Numbered from the stretch's first letter, positions 33,766-44,022 are shown. The stretch is 64,000 nt of DNA from Tridacna crocea (GCA_943736015.1 OX031056.1:71389277-71453276), one strand, 5' to 3'. Program-made: numbers and translations. The notes: generated from the letters alone by a model not told the origin.

Positions 33766-34158
33766 GTAATCATTCAAACAACATGATAACATGCAAGGTT
33801 GGAACGGAGATTAATTACTTTGTTTTAAAGTTTTTGTTAAAAGTTTTCATGTAAAAACAGCTGTTTAAAAGCGTATTCGTGTAAGGTGTAGATTAGTCAC
33901 AATTTGAATAAAAACCATGCTTTCAGAATAAGTGTGAAAAATATCAGTTATGCAGAATTTATGGCTAGCCAGACCATATATGGAAATTCCCTTGATACAT
34001 CATTCATAGCCTCTAACAATATCTATTAATATGACAGAGTGTGACATTTGGACCTCTGACAAAGTATTCCAGTCACTAACCTTTTTTTTTTCCTGAGAAT
34101 TCTCCATAACCATAATTTCAGGAAAAAAGTAGTAGGTTTTGTCTGAATTCGAGTAAAT
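33766..34158. other. No feature recognised
   Basis: AT-rich intron sequence. Confidence 0.4.
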
Positions 34159-34261
34159 TTAACCTATTACCAGATGACAAAATGTTAATCTTGTCTAGAT
34201 TTTAAGCAGTTGCAGATGACAGTTTCAGTGTGGCTCAAATGGTGCTCAAATAGTGCAATCT
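34159..34261 (-). mobile_element. FB-A end fragment
   Basis: TTAACCTATTACCAGATGAC...GCAGTTGCAGATGACAG, cut at the next copy. Confidence 0.75.
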
Positions 34262-34425
34262 TTAACCCATTACCACACAATCCCTACTTTTAATGAAAGA
34301 GGCCTTTAGAAAACAGTGTTGGAAAAGGAGAAAATGCTGGTAACCAGTGTTTTCTCCTTTTTCCTACAATGTATTCTACTCTTAACAAAACAAATTTCAA
34401 ATCTTCAGTCACTTTTATTTATCAA
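34262..34425 (+). mobile_element. FB-A copy, right end lost
   Basis: TTAACCCATTACCACACAAT, stem with covarying GTTGG/CCTAC change, then TTCAGTCACTTTTATTTATC. Confidence 0.8.
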
Positions 34426-34439
34426 AACCAGTTCGTACT

Positions 34440-34875
34440 ATGGCTTTTTAATCCCTGATTGAGCACTATGCCATTTGACTGCTCATGGATATGTATAGAT
34501 CGAAATAATTGAATGTAATGTTGGGACTTAAATCTTAACAGCTAAGGAAATTTCAAAATCATAGCTTTCAGGTACAAACTTTATTTTCATTCGGTTTTTC
34601 TCTCTATAATCCATCATGCATCCTACTGTCAAGAAAAGTTACTTCAGACTCCTCTTAATGATCAAAGGGAGACCACAAATACGCAAATAAAGCAAACTTT
34701 GTCATGCATACTCTGCCTTCATCCGAAAAAGTATTTTTTTGCATAGAAGGTTGACTTTTAAGCCGATGTTTAAACAATATGTCATTTTTTCTTTCAAATT
34801 ATTAATTTCACACAATGGGTTCCTTGACAAATACCACCTCGGCATTCTCAACGCTTTGATTTAGATGTGTATTTG
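34440..34875 (-). repeat. Dispersed repeat D, inverted partial copy
   Basis: ATAATCCATCATGCATCCTA...CAAAGGGAGACCACAAATAC and CACACAATGGGTTCCTTGAC...CATTCTCAACGCTTTGAT are the reverse complement of 12950-13400. Confidence 0.8.
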
Positions 34876-35159
34876 TCTGGAGCATAACTTCCAGGGCATG
34901 AGAGCTACTATCTTAAAAATTCATATGCAGATAGGTCATATTAAGGACAAGTACAAGTATAGGACACAAGAACCATAACTGTGTCTTGGATTTTTTAAAA
35001 ATATTTTCCCTTTGTTATTTAACATTTTGAGAGGGCAGTCATTCAGTGACATGGTACTTAAGGTGGCAGTATTTGTCTGCTTGTGATAGGTCTTAAGTTC
35101 CTGATCCTCCATACTATACTATGACAAGAACATAGATCAAATGAGATCTGTTAAACTGG
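34876..35159. other. No feature recognised
   Basis: Unassigned intron sequence. Confidence 0.4.
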
Positions 35160-35386
35160 CTAACTCTTTACTACGCAATCCCGACTGTTAACGGCCCTGA
35201 GAGGAAAGCTTTTGAAAACATTGTAGGAAAAGGAGAAAATGCTGGTAACCAGCATTTTCTCCTTTTCCTACAGTGTTTTCTACTCTCTCCAAGACAAATT
35301 TCAATCTGTGAGCCATACTTACATTGTCATCTGCAAATGCTTTCAATTTAGACTGTTCTATAATTCTGTCATTTGGTAAGGAGTTA
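35160..35386 (+). mobile_element. FB-A MITE, complete
   Basis: CTAACTCTTTACTACGCAAT to TTTGGTAAGGAGTTAA. GTAGG and CCTAC changes match across the stem. Confidence 0.9.
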
Positions 35387-35402
35387 ATACCCATGGAAAA
35401 GT

Positions 35403-35612
35403 GTTTACCCTTTACTAAACAATTCTGTGTTTCATTTGCCTAAGTTAGAAAGCTTTTGAAAAAAAGGCGGGAAAGAGAAAAATTTTGTTTTTCTTCTCCC
35501 ACAAGTGTTTTCTACCTTTTTTGTACGAATTGCCATCATTTTAGTTAGGTTCGATTTATCTTTTGCAAACAATATTAAGAAATTATATACCAGTCAAAAT
35601 TGTAGTTGGTTC
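35403..35612 (+). mobile_element. Degraded FB-A copy
   Basis: TTTACCCTTTACTAAACAAT, weak stem (AGGCGGGAAAGAGAAA / TTTTTCTTCTCCCACA), then TCTTTTGCAAAC. Confidence 0.6.
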
Positions 35613-35901
35613 AGATGGAATTAAACATGAAAAGAACCAATAACTCACCTTAGGAGATCAGGGACCTTATATTAGTGTCACATTGACTTTTTCCAGAGAC
35701 CCTGCCTGGCACTTCTTGCCCTCTTTTTATGTCTCCTGTACACGTAATTTGTCACGTAATTTGTCACGGATGTGCTGCTACCTTTTGGTTGGTCTTTCTT
35801 TGGTCGTTCTTATAAATAATGTTGGTCACTATGACTGTTAGGCCTTACTTTTTACGATAAATTTTGGGAAGCACAGCCTCTTGGGAGAGTTTTCTTTTCC
35901 T

Positions 35902-36147
35902 CTAAATTCTTTACCAGATGACAAAATTTTAGCCTTGTTCATATTGAAAGCATTTTGCAGACAACAGTAATTGCAGACAACAATTTCAGTGTGGCTCAAT
36001 GGTGCAATTTTTATTTGACAGGGGAGAAAACATCGTGGGAAAAGGAGAAAATGCTGGTAACTAGCATTTTCTCCTTTTCCCACAATGTTTTCAAAAGGAT
36101 TATTTCTGGCGTGTGTTAAAAGTCGGGATTGTGTGGTAAAGAGGTAA
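35902..36147 (-). mobile_element. FB-A MITE with internal duplication
   Basis: CTAAATTCTTTACCAGATGA to GTGTGGTAAAGAGGTAA. GCAGACAACA occurs twice in the left arm, a small tandem duplication. Confidence 0.85.
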
Positions 36148-36406
36148 AAACTGTGATGCCTGTTGCCTTTGTGAGATGAGTACAGCAGGAAATACTGAGA
36201 AATCTCCTGTTCTGCCGTTGGAATTGACCTTTCTGTAAATGCGAGTTTGGCACGGCCCCTTAGTGACACGCTATATTAAATTTTGTTGTCAAGCCTGACA
36301 TTACCTAACTAGAAAATTGTGTCGGAATTTCTTGTTTACATGACGCCGAATGATGTGTTTTCATTGATTGACCTGTCAATTAAAATCGGCAGAAAGGTCC
36401 ATTGCC

Positions 36407-36592
36407 ACGTAATTCTAAACATTTCCAAATTTAAAGCAATAAATTTTGTTTATTACCAAGTAGATATAGGTCAAATGATAAAATTTGCCTTTCATGGAAA
36501 CATTTTGGGAAGTGGAAAAAGTGCTGGTTACCACCATTTTCTCACTATTTTTCAGGGTTTTGAAAACTTGGTATTATGAGGTAAAGGGTTAC
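36407..36592 (-). mobile_element. Degraded FB-A copy
   Basis: Weak stem AGTGGAAAAAGTGCTGGTTA...CCACCATTTTCTCACT and a TATGAGGTAAAGGGTTA end. Confidence 0.6.
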
Positions 36593-36805
36593 ATAGCTGG
36601 TATTGTGAGTGATAAAGTCTGTCTGTCTGTCTCTAATTCTGTGAAGTCTGCATGGTACACTAGAAACAATAAGGATTATGAATGATTGAGAGGAATTAAT
36701 TTGGCTCTGTCTCTAGAGAATAACACTCAATGCTATGACCAGACTTATGATTTATCACACTTTGATCTAGAACATTCTAATGTTCTAAGACGAAAAAAAA
36801 ATTTT

Positions 36806-36870
36806 TTTATACTCCAAAGTGTTCAGACAGCTTCAGAAGGACTTCAGAATACTGTAGGTAAAGGAGCATT
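36806..36870 (+). repeat. Direct repeat, copy 1 (pair with 37416-37482)
   Basis: TTATACTCCAAAGTGTTCAG...GAATACTGTAGGTAAAGGAG matches 37416-37482 at most positions. Confidence 0.75.
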
Positions 36871-36892
36871 TACTCCATAAGGCATTTCTATG

Positions 36893-37120
36893 GCCCCTTT
36901 ACCCCATAAGGCATTTCTGTGGTATCTCTAATTGACCCTAAATAACAGCAAGGATGAAGCCGCTTTTTTATGTGTATATGACGCCTTTTGATAGCATAGA
37001 AAACATTGTGACAAAAGGTGAAATTGCTCGTGACAAGCAATTTCACCTTTTGCCACAATGTTTTCCAAAGGCTTCTACAAGTAATGCGTAGAAATGAGTA
37101 TCAATGGAGTAAATGGTTAA
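36893..37120 (-). mobile_element. FB-B foldback MITE
   Basis: CCCCTTTACCCCATAAGGCA to GGAGTAAATGGTTAA; stem strong. CCATAAGGCATTTCTATGG is duplicated just upstream (36874-36893). Confidence 0.88.
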
Positions 37121-37139
37121 AAGCCATTTTCATTAATAT

Positions 37140-37392
37140 TTCAAATGATATAATGTGTTGGTTATTTCTGTTTATTTATCGTCCCTACTGGTTGCCCATC
37201 TGAGCAACGCCCCCAGAAGACGGTTATTTGTTATGGGGGATAGGGTAAGGATACATGTCGAAACTATTGACAGCTTTGCCTGGTTCTTAAACATGCTTGG
37301 CATATGGGGATTCGAACCCACAACCTGTAGTGACCGGAAACATTGTGTTCACGAATCCTATGCTCTACCTACTGAGCTATATCGGCTGGTTA
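37140..37392 (-). repeat. tRNA-derived SINE-like element
   Basis: Minus strand: CCGATATAGCTCAGTAGGTA (A box) and GTGGGTTCGAATCCCC (B box). The B-A spacing is long because of an insert (CACGAACACAATGTTTCC), so it is not a functional tRNA. Confidence 0.6.
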
Positions 37393-37415
37393 ATATAATG
37401 TGAGGGGCAGTGGAC

Positions 37416-37482
37416 CTTTTTATACCCCAAAGGGTTCAGACAACTTCAGAATGGCTTTAGAATACTGTAGGCAAAGGAGCAT
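37416..37482 (+). repeat. Direct repeat, copy 2
   Basis: Partner of 36806-36870. Confidence 0.75.
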
Positions 37483-37489
37483 TTGTTTG

Positions 37490-37672
37490 TTTTTTTGTGA
37501 AGTAGTTTAAAGCCATTTTCAACAATATTTCAATATATGTGAGGGCCACTGTGCACCTATCCATACATTCCTGGATTTTCTGTTACCAGTTTTCAGCACA
37601 GTACTTACCAAGCCACTGGTTGCTTTCCCACATAACTGTCATGGAGACGAGGATCAGCATTGAGAGATTAAT
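37490..37672 (-). repeat. SINE body and tail fragment
   Basis: Minus strand GAAAGCAACCAGTGGCTTGG and a GTTGAAAATGGCTTTAAACT tail. Confidence 0.65.
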
Positions 37673-37677
37673 GGATG

Positions 37678-38695
37678 CTGTGTTACAACGCATTTTGTAA
37701 TAAACCTGCAAAATGTATTACCAAAATATGTTGTGATTACATGAAATGTAATAAAAAGTTATGCAATGTGTTTTGTAATAAACTTGCAAAATGTAATAAG
37801 TATTACAAAATGTGTTGTGATTACATGAAAATAATAAGAAGTTATGCAACATGTTTTGTCATAAACTTGCAAAATGTAATAAATATGATAATGAATGAAA
37901 AAAATACTCCATCTGTGCAAATGTGATCGAAGTTATTAAGCTTATGACAAATCCTTAATTAATCAGTTTTTTGTCTTATCAAAAATTTTAGAACTGTGAC
38001 CCTGGGATAAAAGATTATTACAAATTGCAGGTGTATTACAAAATGTGTTGTGAAAACATTTATAACAATTTATGCAACTGCAATGCATTTTGTAATAATT
38101 CTAAAGCATGACTGATAGTAGATTGTCTTGTTTTGATCATACATGCAGCTACTTAATATGATAATGAATGAAAAATAATCAGTGTGTGTAAATGTGATTG
38201 AAGTTCATATAAGTTTATGACAAATCCTTAATCGATCAAAGTCTCTGTCTTTCAATAAAAAAATTTAGAAGTGGGGTTCTGAGATAAAAGATTATTACAA
38301 ATTGCAAGTTTATTACAATATGCGTCGTGAAAACATTTATTTAACAATTCATATAATTGGAACATATTTTGTAATAATTCTGAATGATGATATTAGATAT
38401 TCTTCATTCGATCATAGCTAGTATACATGATAATGAAAGAAAATAAATGTTCAAGGCGTTTTAATGTGATTGAAGTTATTAAGCATATGACAAAACCTTA
38501 ATCTATTAAAGTTAAAAGAAATCTGTCCTTCTATTCAACATCTTAGAACTGGGGCCCAGGGAATAAAGATTATTAAATTTTGCAAGTTTATTACAAAACA
38601 TGTTGCATAACTTTTTATTACATTTCATGTAATCACAACACATTTTGTAATACTTATTACATTTTGCAGGTTTATTACAAATTACAATGCTGTGT
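37678..38695. mobile_element. 1-kb inverted-repeat element with internal tandem repeats
   Basis: Left 37680-37880 and right 38580-38695 are inverted copies built from short blocks such as GCAAAATGTAATAAGTATTA and ATGAAATGTAATAAAAAGTT. The inside has three units of about 265-270 bp (GATTGAAGTT...TTATGACAAATCCTTAAT at 37926, 38198 and 38468). No protein motif. The family is unassigned. Confidence 0.75.
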
Positions 38696-38714
38696 CTCAC
38701 ACACTATAATCAAT

Positions 38715-38790
38715 GATAAAAATTGGGCAAAGTTGGGATTCGAACCTGCAACTCTCAGGTTTCAAGGGCTGTATGTTGATGGTAATTGGT
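38715..38790 (-). repeat. tRNA-like SINE fragment
   Basis: GGGATTCGAACCTGCAACTC is a B box in reverse orientation; the rest has decayed. Confidence 0.5.
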
Positions 38791-38948
38791 GGTTTGCATT
38801 CCAACAATGTTCTTAAATTTATCAAGCACTTTTTTGTTGCTGTCAGCACTTTAACTAGCGTTAAATGACAAATCTTAGACACATCCAAATAGAAAAGATT
38901 TCCAGTGAAAAAAAATTAAATTTGGTTTACATGATGAAATGTCGTCTG

Positions 38949-39038
38949 TTAACTCTTTATCACACAATCCCGACTTTTAATGATTCTAAAAAAGAAAGCT
39001 TTTTGAAAACATTGTGGAAAAAGGAGAAAATGCTGGTT
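38949..39038 (+). mobile_element. FB-A left half, ending at the hairpin centre
   Basis: TTAACTCTTTATCACACAAT...GGAGAAAATGCTGGTTA, then unrelated repeat DNA. Confidence 0.85.
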
Positions 39039-39157
39039 ACGCATATTAATAAGCGTTAAAAAGTAGCAATGAAAAAAATGGCTTTTATTAATATATTTGA
39101 GGAGAAATCAGGCCTGTTTTAGCTTCTGTTTTATACTGATCATAACTGAATGAATCA

Positions 39158-40063
39158 GAGTGTAGGACAAAACCCCCCTAGGACAAAACCCCCCTTAGGA
39201 CAAAACCCCCATGGACAAAACCCCCCTAGGACAAAACCCCCATAGGATAAAACCCCCATAGGACAAAACCCCCATCATATTTATAAAGCATATAAATTTA
39301 AGAAAACACACATGATTTACAAACAGTTTTTAAAGTGTTTATTTAAGGGAAAAAAGTCAAACATGAGAGGCAAAAAATGATTTAGATATTATCTTATTTT
39401 AATTTGAAACTCAAGTTTGTTGATACATGTAGTTTCTTTTGATATATTAACACCTATACAGACTTGGGTAAGACAGGTGTTGAGAAGGGATTAACTCATT
39501 ACCACATGACATTTTAGGCTTGTCCACGTCGAAAGCATTTGCAGACAACAAAATAAAAGGGACTGAAAATTCGAAATTTGTCTTTTGAAGGATAGAAAAC
39601 ATTGAGGGAAAAGGAGAAAATGCTGGTTTTCTAAAGGCTTCTTTCCCAGGGTCGTCAAAAGTAGGGATTGTGTGGTAATGGGTTAAGACAACTCATTTGC
39701 AAGTTTACACCTGTCATATTCACTAATGTTTGGTAGTAGATTTGAACATATAAAAGCAACAAACACGAAAAAAAATATATGAAAAATTTAAATGAATTTA
39801 TTATGAATGTATACAGAAAACAACATATTTTTGGTCATAAAGCACAATTTTAAGAACAAAAAAACACACATTTTTTATCATAAAGCACAATTTTAAGACA
39901 AAATATTCTTGTCAAATCAATTTAATTTATACAAAAACATTATTTTTTACAATTTTAAAACCATGGGGGTTTTGTCCACTTTTCAGTTAAGGGTATGGGG
40001 GTTTTGTCCATGGGGTTTTTGTCCTAGGGGGGTTTTGTCCTAGGGGGGTTTTGTCCGTACCCC
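39158..40063. mobile_element. DNA element with minisatellite termini (GGACAAAACCCCC)
   Basis: Seven left-end units of TAGGACAAAACCCCC type (39169-39273) face about four inverted units GGGGGTTTTGTCC at the right (39963-40056). GAATCA on both sides (39152-39157, 40064-40069) looks like a 6-bp duplication. The interior is AT-rich, has short direct repeats (CATAAAGCACAATTTTAAGA), and contains an FB-A copy. Superfamily not assigned. Confidence 0.75.
39491..39685 (-). mobile_element. FB-A copy lacking one hairpin arm, nested
   Basis: TTAACTCATTACCACATGAC...GGAGAAAATGCTGG joins directly to TTTTCTAAAGGCTTC; right end GGTAATGGGTTAA. Confidence 0.82.
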
Positions 40064-40284
40064 GAATCACACCAGGTAGGTTTTATGGAGTAAACATTTA
40101 TTTTAGTTTGAAATTCAAAGTAACGGTTGTTGCTTAGAAAAGTAGTCAGGTTCTGTACCCAGAATGCCCAAATTAGATAGATGTTTATTTGTAGAATGCC
40201 ATCTAGCGGGAGATAATGTTGTTCTATATTCTGGCCCTGTAATTAAAGATGTGATAGGGAAGCAAATGTACAGGGGAACACATA

Positions 40285-40508
40285 TTAACCCATTACCACG
40301 ACACAATCCCTACTTTTGATGACCCTGAGAAAGAAGCCGTTAAAAACATTGTGGGAAAAGGAGAAAATGCTGGTAACCAGCATTTTTTCCCACAATGTTT
40401 TCTACCCTTCACAAAACAAATTTCAAATTTTCCATCACTTACTTTGTCGTCTGCAAATGCTTTCGATTTGGGACAGACCCAAAATTTTGTTGTTTTGCAA
40501 TGAGTTAA
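40285..40508 (+). mobile_element. FB-A MITE sharing its TTAA with the next copy
   Basis: TTAACCCATTACCACGACAC to TTTGCAATGAGTTAA; right stem arm slightly shortened. Confidence 0.9.
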
Positions 40509-40709
40509 CCCTTTCCCAAACGGCAAATTTCGGACCAGACCAAATTGAAAGCATTTTGCAGGTGATAAATTAATAGTTGCTAAAAAGATGATTTTTCTGT
40601 ATGACAGCTAGGGTAGAAAACATTGTGGTAAAAGGAGAAAATGCTGGTTACCAGCATTTTCTCCTTTTCCCACAATGTTTTCAAAAGGGATTGTTTGGGA
40701 ATGGGTTAA
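40505..40709 (-). mobile_element. FB-A/FB-C hybrid-ended MITE
   Basis: TTAACCCTTTCCCAAACGGC to TTTGGGAATGGGTTAA: FB-C-type ends with an FB-A-type stem and long arm. Confidence 0.88.
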
Positions 40710-41027
40710 GACATGAATATAGCACCAATAACAGAGAACTGGAAATGGAGAAAGCTTAGGAAACCAAGTGGAATTGGATTATAGGAAGTTTGTGGGAAAT
40801 TACAATCATAAATCCAGTTTTATTGGCTGAACATTGATATGGAAATGTCATCAACGAGGGAGCTTAAGTCACTCTGAATAGTCTCTGGATCAATTTCTGT
40901 TTTCACACCAATGGTGTTTGAATTAACAGTTCCTTGTCCAGGCTGCCATGTTGACATTATTCCAGTCGGTATACTGTTTTGTGAGTGGCCCTGTATTGTG
41001 ATTTTGTGTTTAATTGTTTATGGCACA
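40710..41027. other. No feature recognised
   Basis: Unassigned intron sequence. Confidence 0.4.
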
Positions 41028-41140
41028 GTCCTCACATTTTAACGGCCCTCAAAAGGAAAAAGCTTTTGAAAACACTGTGGGGAAAAGGAGAAAATGCTGG
41101 TTTCCAGCATTTTCTCCTTTTTCCACAATGTCTTCTACCT
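41028..41140 (+). mobile_element. FB-A copy, right end lost
   Basis: CAGTCCTCACATTTTAACGG and full hairpin, cut at CTTCTACCT where the next copy starts. Confidence 0.8.
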
Positions 41141-41365
41141 ATTACCACACAATCCCTACATTTGACGACCCTGAGAAATAAGCCTTTAGAAAACATTGTG
41201 GGAAAAGGAGAAAATGCTGGTAACCAGCATTTAATCCTTTTCTCACAATGTTTGCTACCCTTCACAAAACAAATTTCAAATTTTCAATCACTTTTAATTT
41301 GTTGTCTGCAAATGCTGTTGATTTGGACAAGTGTAAAATATTGTCGTTTGGTAATGTCGAGTTAA
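41141..41365 (+). mobile_element. FB-A MITE
   Basis: ATTACCACACAATCCCTACA to GGTAATGTCGAGTTAA. Confidence 0.9.
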
Positions 41366-41455
41366 ACAAACTTCAACTTAGTCATGTTTATTTTGTCGTC
41401 TGCTAATACGTTCAATTTGACAATTGTCTAGAAATTTGTTGTTTGGTAAATATAA
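41366..41455 (+). mobile_element. FB-A right-end fragment
   Basis: TTATTTTGTCGTCTGCTAAT...TTGTTTGGTAAATATAA. Confidence 0.65.
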
Positions 41456-41469
41456 CTAAACCTTTGTTT

Positions 41470-41616
41470 GCAATTGGTAACCAGCATTTTCTCCTTTTCA
41501 TACATTGTTTTCTACCATGCCAGAAACAAAATTCAATTTTTGAGTTAGTTTATTTTGTTGTTTGCAAGTGCTTTCAATTTGGACCAGTCTGAAACTTGGT
41601 CATATCATAAAGGCTT
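41470..41616 (+). mobile_element. FB-A right half, starting at the hairpin centre
   Basis: Begins TTGGTAACCAGCATTTTCTC and continues to the outer long arm; the end is worn. Confidence 0.78.
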
Positions 41617-41665
41617 AAAGGTAGTTTACACCATCTGAATCACATTTTTATAATCAGTTTTGAGT

Positions 41666-41894
41666 TTAACCCATTACCACACAATCCCTACTTTTAACGC
41701 CCCTGAGAAAGAAGCCTTTTGAAAACACTGTGGGAAAAGGAGAAAATGCTGGTAACCAGCATTTCCGCCTTTTCCCGCAGTGTTTTCTACCCTTCACAGA
41801 ACAAATTTCTATTTTTCAGTCACCTTTATTTTGTTGTCTGCAAATGCTTTCAATTTGGACCAGTCCAGAATTTCCTCGTGTGGTAAAGAGTTAA
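41666..41894 (+). mobile_element. FB-A MITE, complete
   Basis: TTAACCCATTACCACACAAT to GTGTGGTAAAGAGTTAA. A further GTTGTTTGGTAAAGAGTTA tail (41898-41919) follows at once. Confidence 0.92.
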
Positions 41895-41932
41895 GAGTTT
41901 GTTGTTTGGTAAAGAGTTAGCATCTCCAAGAA

Positions 41933-42163
41933 TTAACCCTTTACTCCATAGATACTCATTTCTACACATTGCTTGTAGGAGCCTTCGGAAAATGTTGTGG
42001 CAAAAGGTGAAATTGCTCGTCACAAGCAATTTCACCTTTTGTCACAATGTTTTCTATGCTATCAAAAGGTGTCATTTACACAGAAGAAACGGCTTCACCC
42101 TTGCTGTTATTTATGGTCAATATTAGAGATGCCATAGAAATGCCTTATGGAGTAAAGGGTTAA
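41933..42163 (+). mobile_element. FB-B foldback MITE
   Basis: TTAACCCTTTACTCCATAGA to GGAGTAAAGGGTTAA. Confidence 0.92.
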
Positions 42164-42263
42164 AGCAGACTTTGTGCATCAGCAAATTTCTCTGCTTTTT
42201 TATCGATCTGAATTATGCCTATCTTTGCTAATTGCTCGTTAGTTTTCGTGTGACATAGCAGAG

Positions 42264-42692
42264 CTGCAGATAAGAGAGAGTGAAGGTTATAATTCTACAG
42301 TTATTGTTTCTCTTCAAAATCCTATTTATGGGTACTCATTAGAATCGTCTTGATGAGACGATTCTAATGAGTACCCACAACATAGGGTTTGGTGGAGAAT
42401 AATTAATATTTTCAATTTTGAAATCATAATCACTCCTGGGTCCTGTGTGGCTCAGTGGTAAAGTGCAGGACTTGTGATCTGGAGGTCCTGGGTTCGAGCC
42501 TCACTAGCTCCACTGGGTTTTTTCACAGGAGTGTCCTTTGGCAAGACACTTCAGAGCCTAGCCTAGTACTGGTGAAACCCAGGAAACATGAATATGTGAA
42601 CTGTCACCGTGATATGACTGAAATACCATTGAAAGCAGCGTAAAACACCATTCAACCAACCATAATCACTCCCACTGTCTTGAGCTCTTCAC
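42264..42692. mobile_element. Palindromic MITE G, copy 2, split by a SINE
   Basis: CAGAGCTGCAGATAAGAGAG at the left and ACTGTCTTGAGCTCTT at the right bracket the central GGGTACTCATTAGAATCGTC hairpin. Confidence 0.85.
42437..42660 (+). repeat. tRNA-derived SINE nested in MITE G
   Basis: Near-identical to 4941-5174. A perfect 12-bp duplication CATAATCACTCC flanks it (42425-42436, 42661-42672). Confidence 0.95.
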
Positions 42693-42964
42693 AGGAAACT
42701 TTTTTTGTATTATAATAAAAGCTCATGGGAATTCAACTGCAGCTTTTTTGAATTACAGATTTTGAATTTATGTAAATTTCTGCAGTGTTGATCAACTAAG
42801 TTTCTTGGAAAACACTCTGACCAATTCGGCGAATTAATCTCGGAAACTGCAATAGCTGATCTTTTCTTCAAACTGATAATGTCTGCTTCAATTTGGCTAT
42901 GCTTTGGGGAAAGGGGGCTTATTGTGTGTCTGTGATGCTTTATACCAAGCAAGTCTTCCTGTAA

Positions 42965-43195
42965 TTAACTCTTTACCAAACAATCCCTGATTTTTACGAC
43001 CCTGAGGTAGAAGCCCCTTGAAAATAATGTGGGAACATGAGAAAATGCAGGTAACCAGCATTTTCTCTTTTTCCCACAATGTTTTCAATCCTGCTGGAAA
43101 CAAATTTCAATTTTTGAGTTAGTCGTTTATGTTGTCGTCTGCAAGTGCTTTCATTTTGGACGAGTCTAAAATTTTATTGTTAGGTAATGGGTTAA
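42965..43195 (+). mobile_element. FB-A MITE, complete
   Basis: TTAACTCTTTACCAAACAAT to TAGGTAATGGGTTAA. Confidence 0.9.
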
Positions 43196-43340
43196 GGATC
43201 TGTACCTTCCATTTCATTTAAAAAACAACCAGTCATGATGTAAACTAGTCTTTTAACAAGCAGACTATTGGCTAATAGCAAATAATTCAGGCAAAGTCAG
43301 GCAGGCTAGCTGATCTGAATTGAAATAATTCACAGATCAA

Positions 43341-43506
43341 TTAACTCTTTGCTGAACAACAAAATTTTAGACTGGTCCAAATTGAAAGCATTTGCAGACA
43401 ACAAAACAAAAGTGACTGATGAATTAAAATTTGTATTGGGTAGGGTAGAAAACATTGTGGGAAAAGGAAAAAATGATTTTCTCCTTTATTACGGATGATG
43501 TTCTCT
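43341..43506 (-). mobile_element. FB-A copy truncated beside an MCU exon
   Basis: TTAACTCTTTGCTGAACAAC through a collapsed hairpin (GGAAAAAATG|ATTTTCTCC); the right part is gone, 61 bp before the exon at 43568. Confidence 0.8.
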
Positions 43507-43567
43507 GGATAAGATAAATTTCAACCTTTCACCCAAAATAGCAAATATCCTCTACCTATAATTTCAG

Positions 43568-43672
43568 ATGGCAACAGAATAGCTGGTTCCACAACTGTAG
43601 ATATACTGCTGAAGACACCTTTCCGTGTTGTCATAAACGAAAATAGCTATGATATCACACCTCCAGAGCCGG
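43568..43672 (+). CDS. MCU: MCU exon: N-terminal matrix domain, second part
   Basis: The exon follows a polypyrimidine-rich TAATTTCAG acceptor and ends CCG G|GTAAGT. Joined to the previous exon it reads NGNRIAGSTTVDILLKTPFR then VVINENSYDITPPEP. This corresponds to human DGVRVAASTGIDLLLLDDFKLVINDLTYHVRPP, the end of the N-terminal domain before the linker to the coiled coil. It is preceded at 61 bp by a foldback MITE truncated at its hairpin, so the acceptor region sits almost against transposon-derived DNA. The match depends on a phase 1-1 exon that is precise on both sides, which makes it unlikely to be chance. Confidence 0.92.
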
Positions 43673-44022
43673 GTAAGTCAAAATGTATTATTCTATTGCA
43701 AAGAAATTTCTCCTGATCTGATTGGATAATGTGCCTCAAATCTATATATCATGTACACTGGCAAAACCAACATAAAAACAGTTTCCCATTCGGGAGCCCT
43801 GTAAACATGACTAGACTATCAATACATCATCCAAAATGGCGGCGTCGATCAAGATTTGCATCAAGATAATGCGCCAAGCTGCACATTCTAGCACATGTTA
43901 CCAAGGTTTCGGTGAAGTCAGTTCCTAGTGACATCAGTTTTCACTGAATTTGGGCACTCGGAGGAAATTTCTACCTTTTCAGCGTATTCAATTTTCTAAA
44001 CCAAAAAACGGGTAAAATTCGC
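43673..44022. other. Intron sequence, nothing recognised
   Basis: No repeat or exon visible. Confidence 0.45.

Larger units (their letters stand above)
39043..40225 (+). repeat. Short relative of the 24.9-29.35 kb repeat, interrupted
   Basis: AAAAAGTAGCAATGAAAAAA...TATTTGAGGAGAAATCAGGC and TTTATTTTAGTTTGAAATTC...CATCTAGCGGGAGATAATG match the two ends of the longer repeat; a 906-bp element splits them. Confidence 0.7.
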
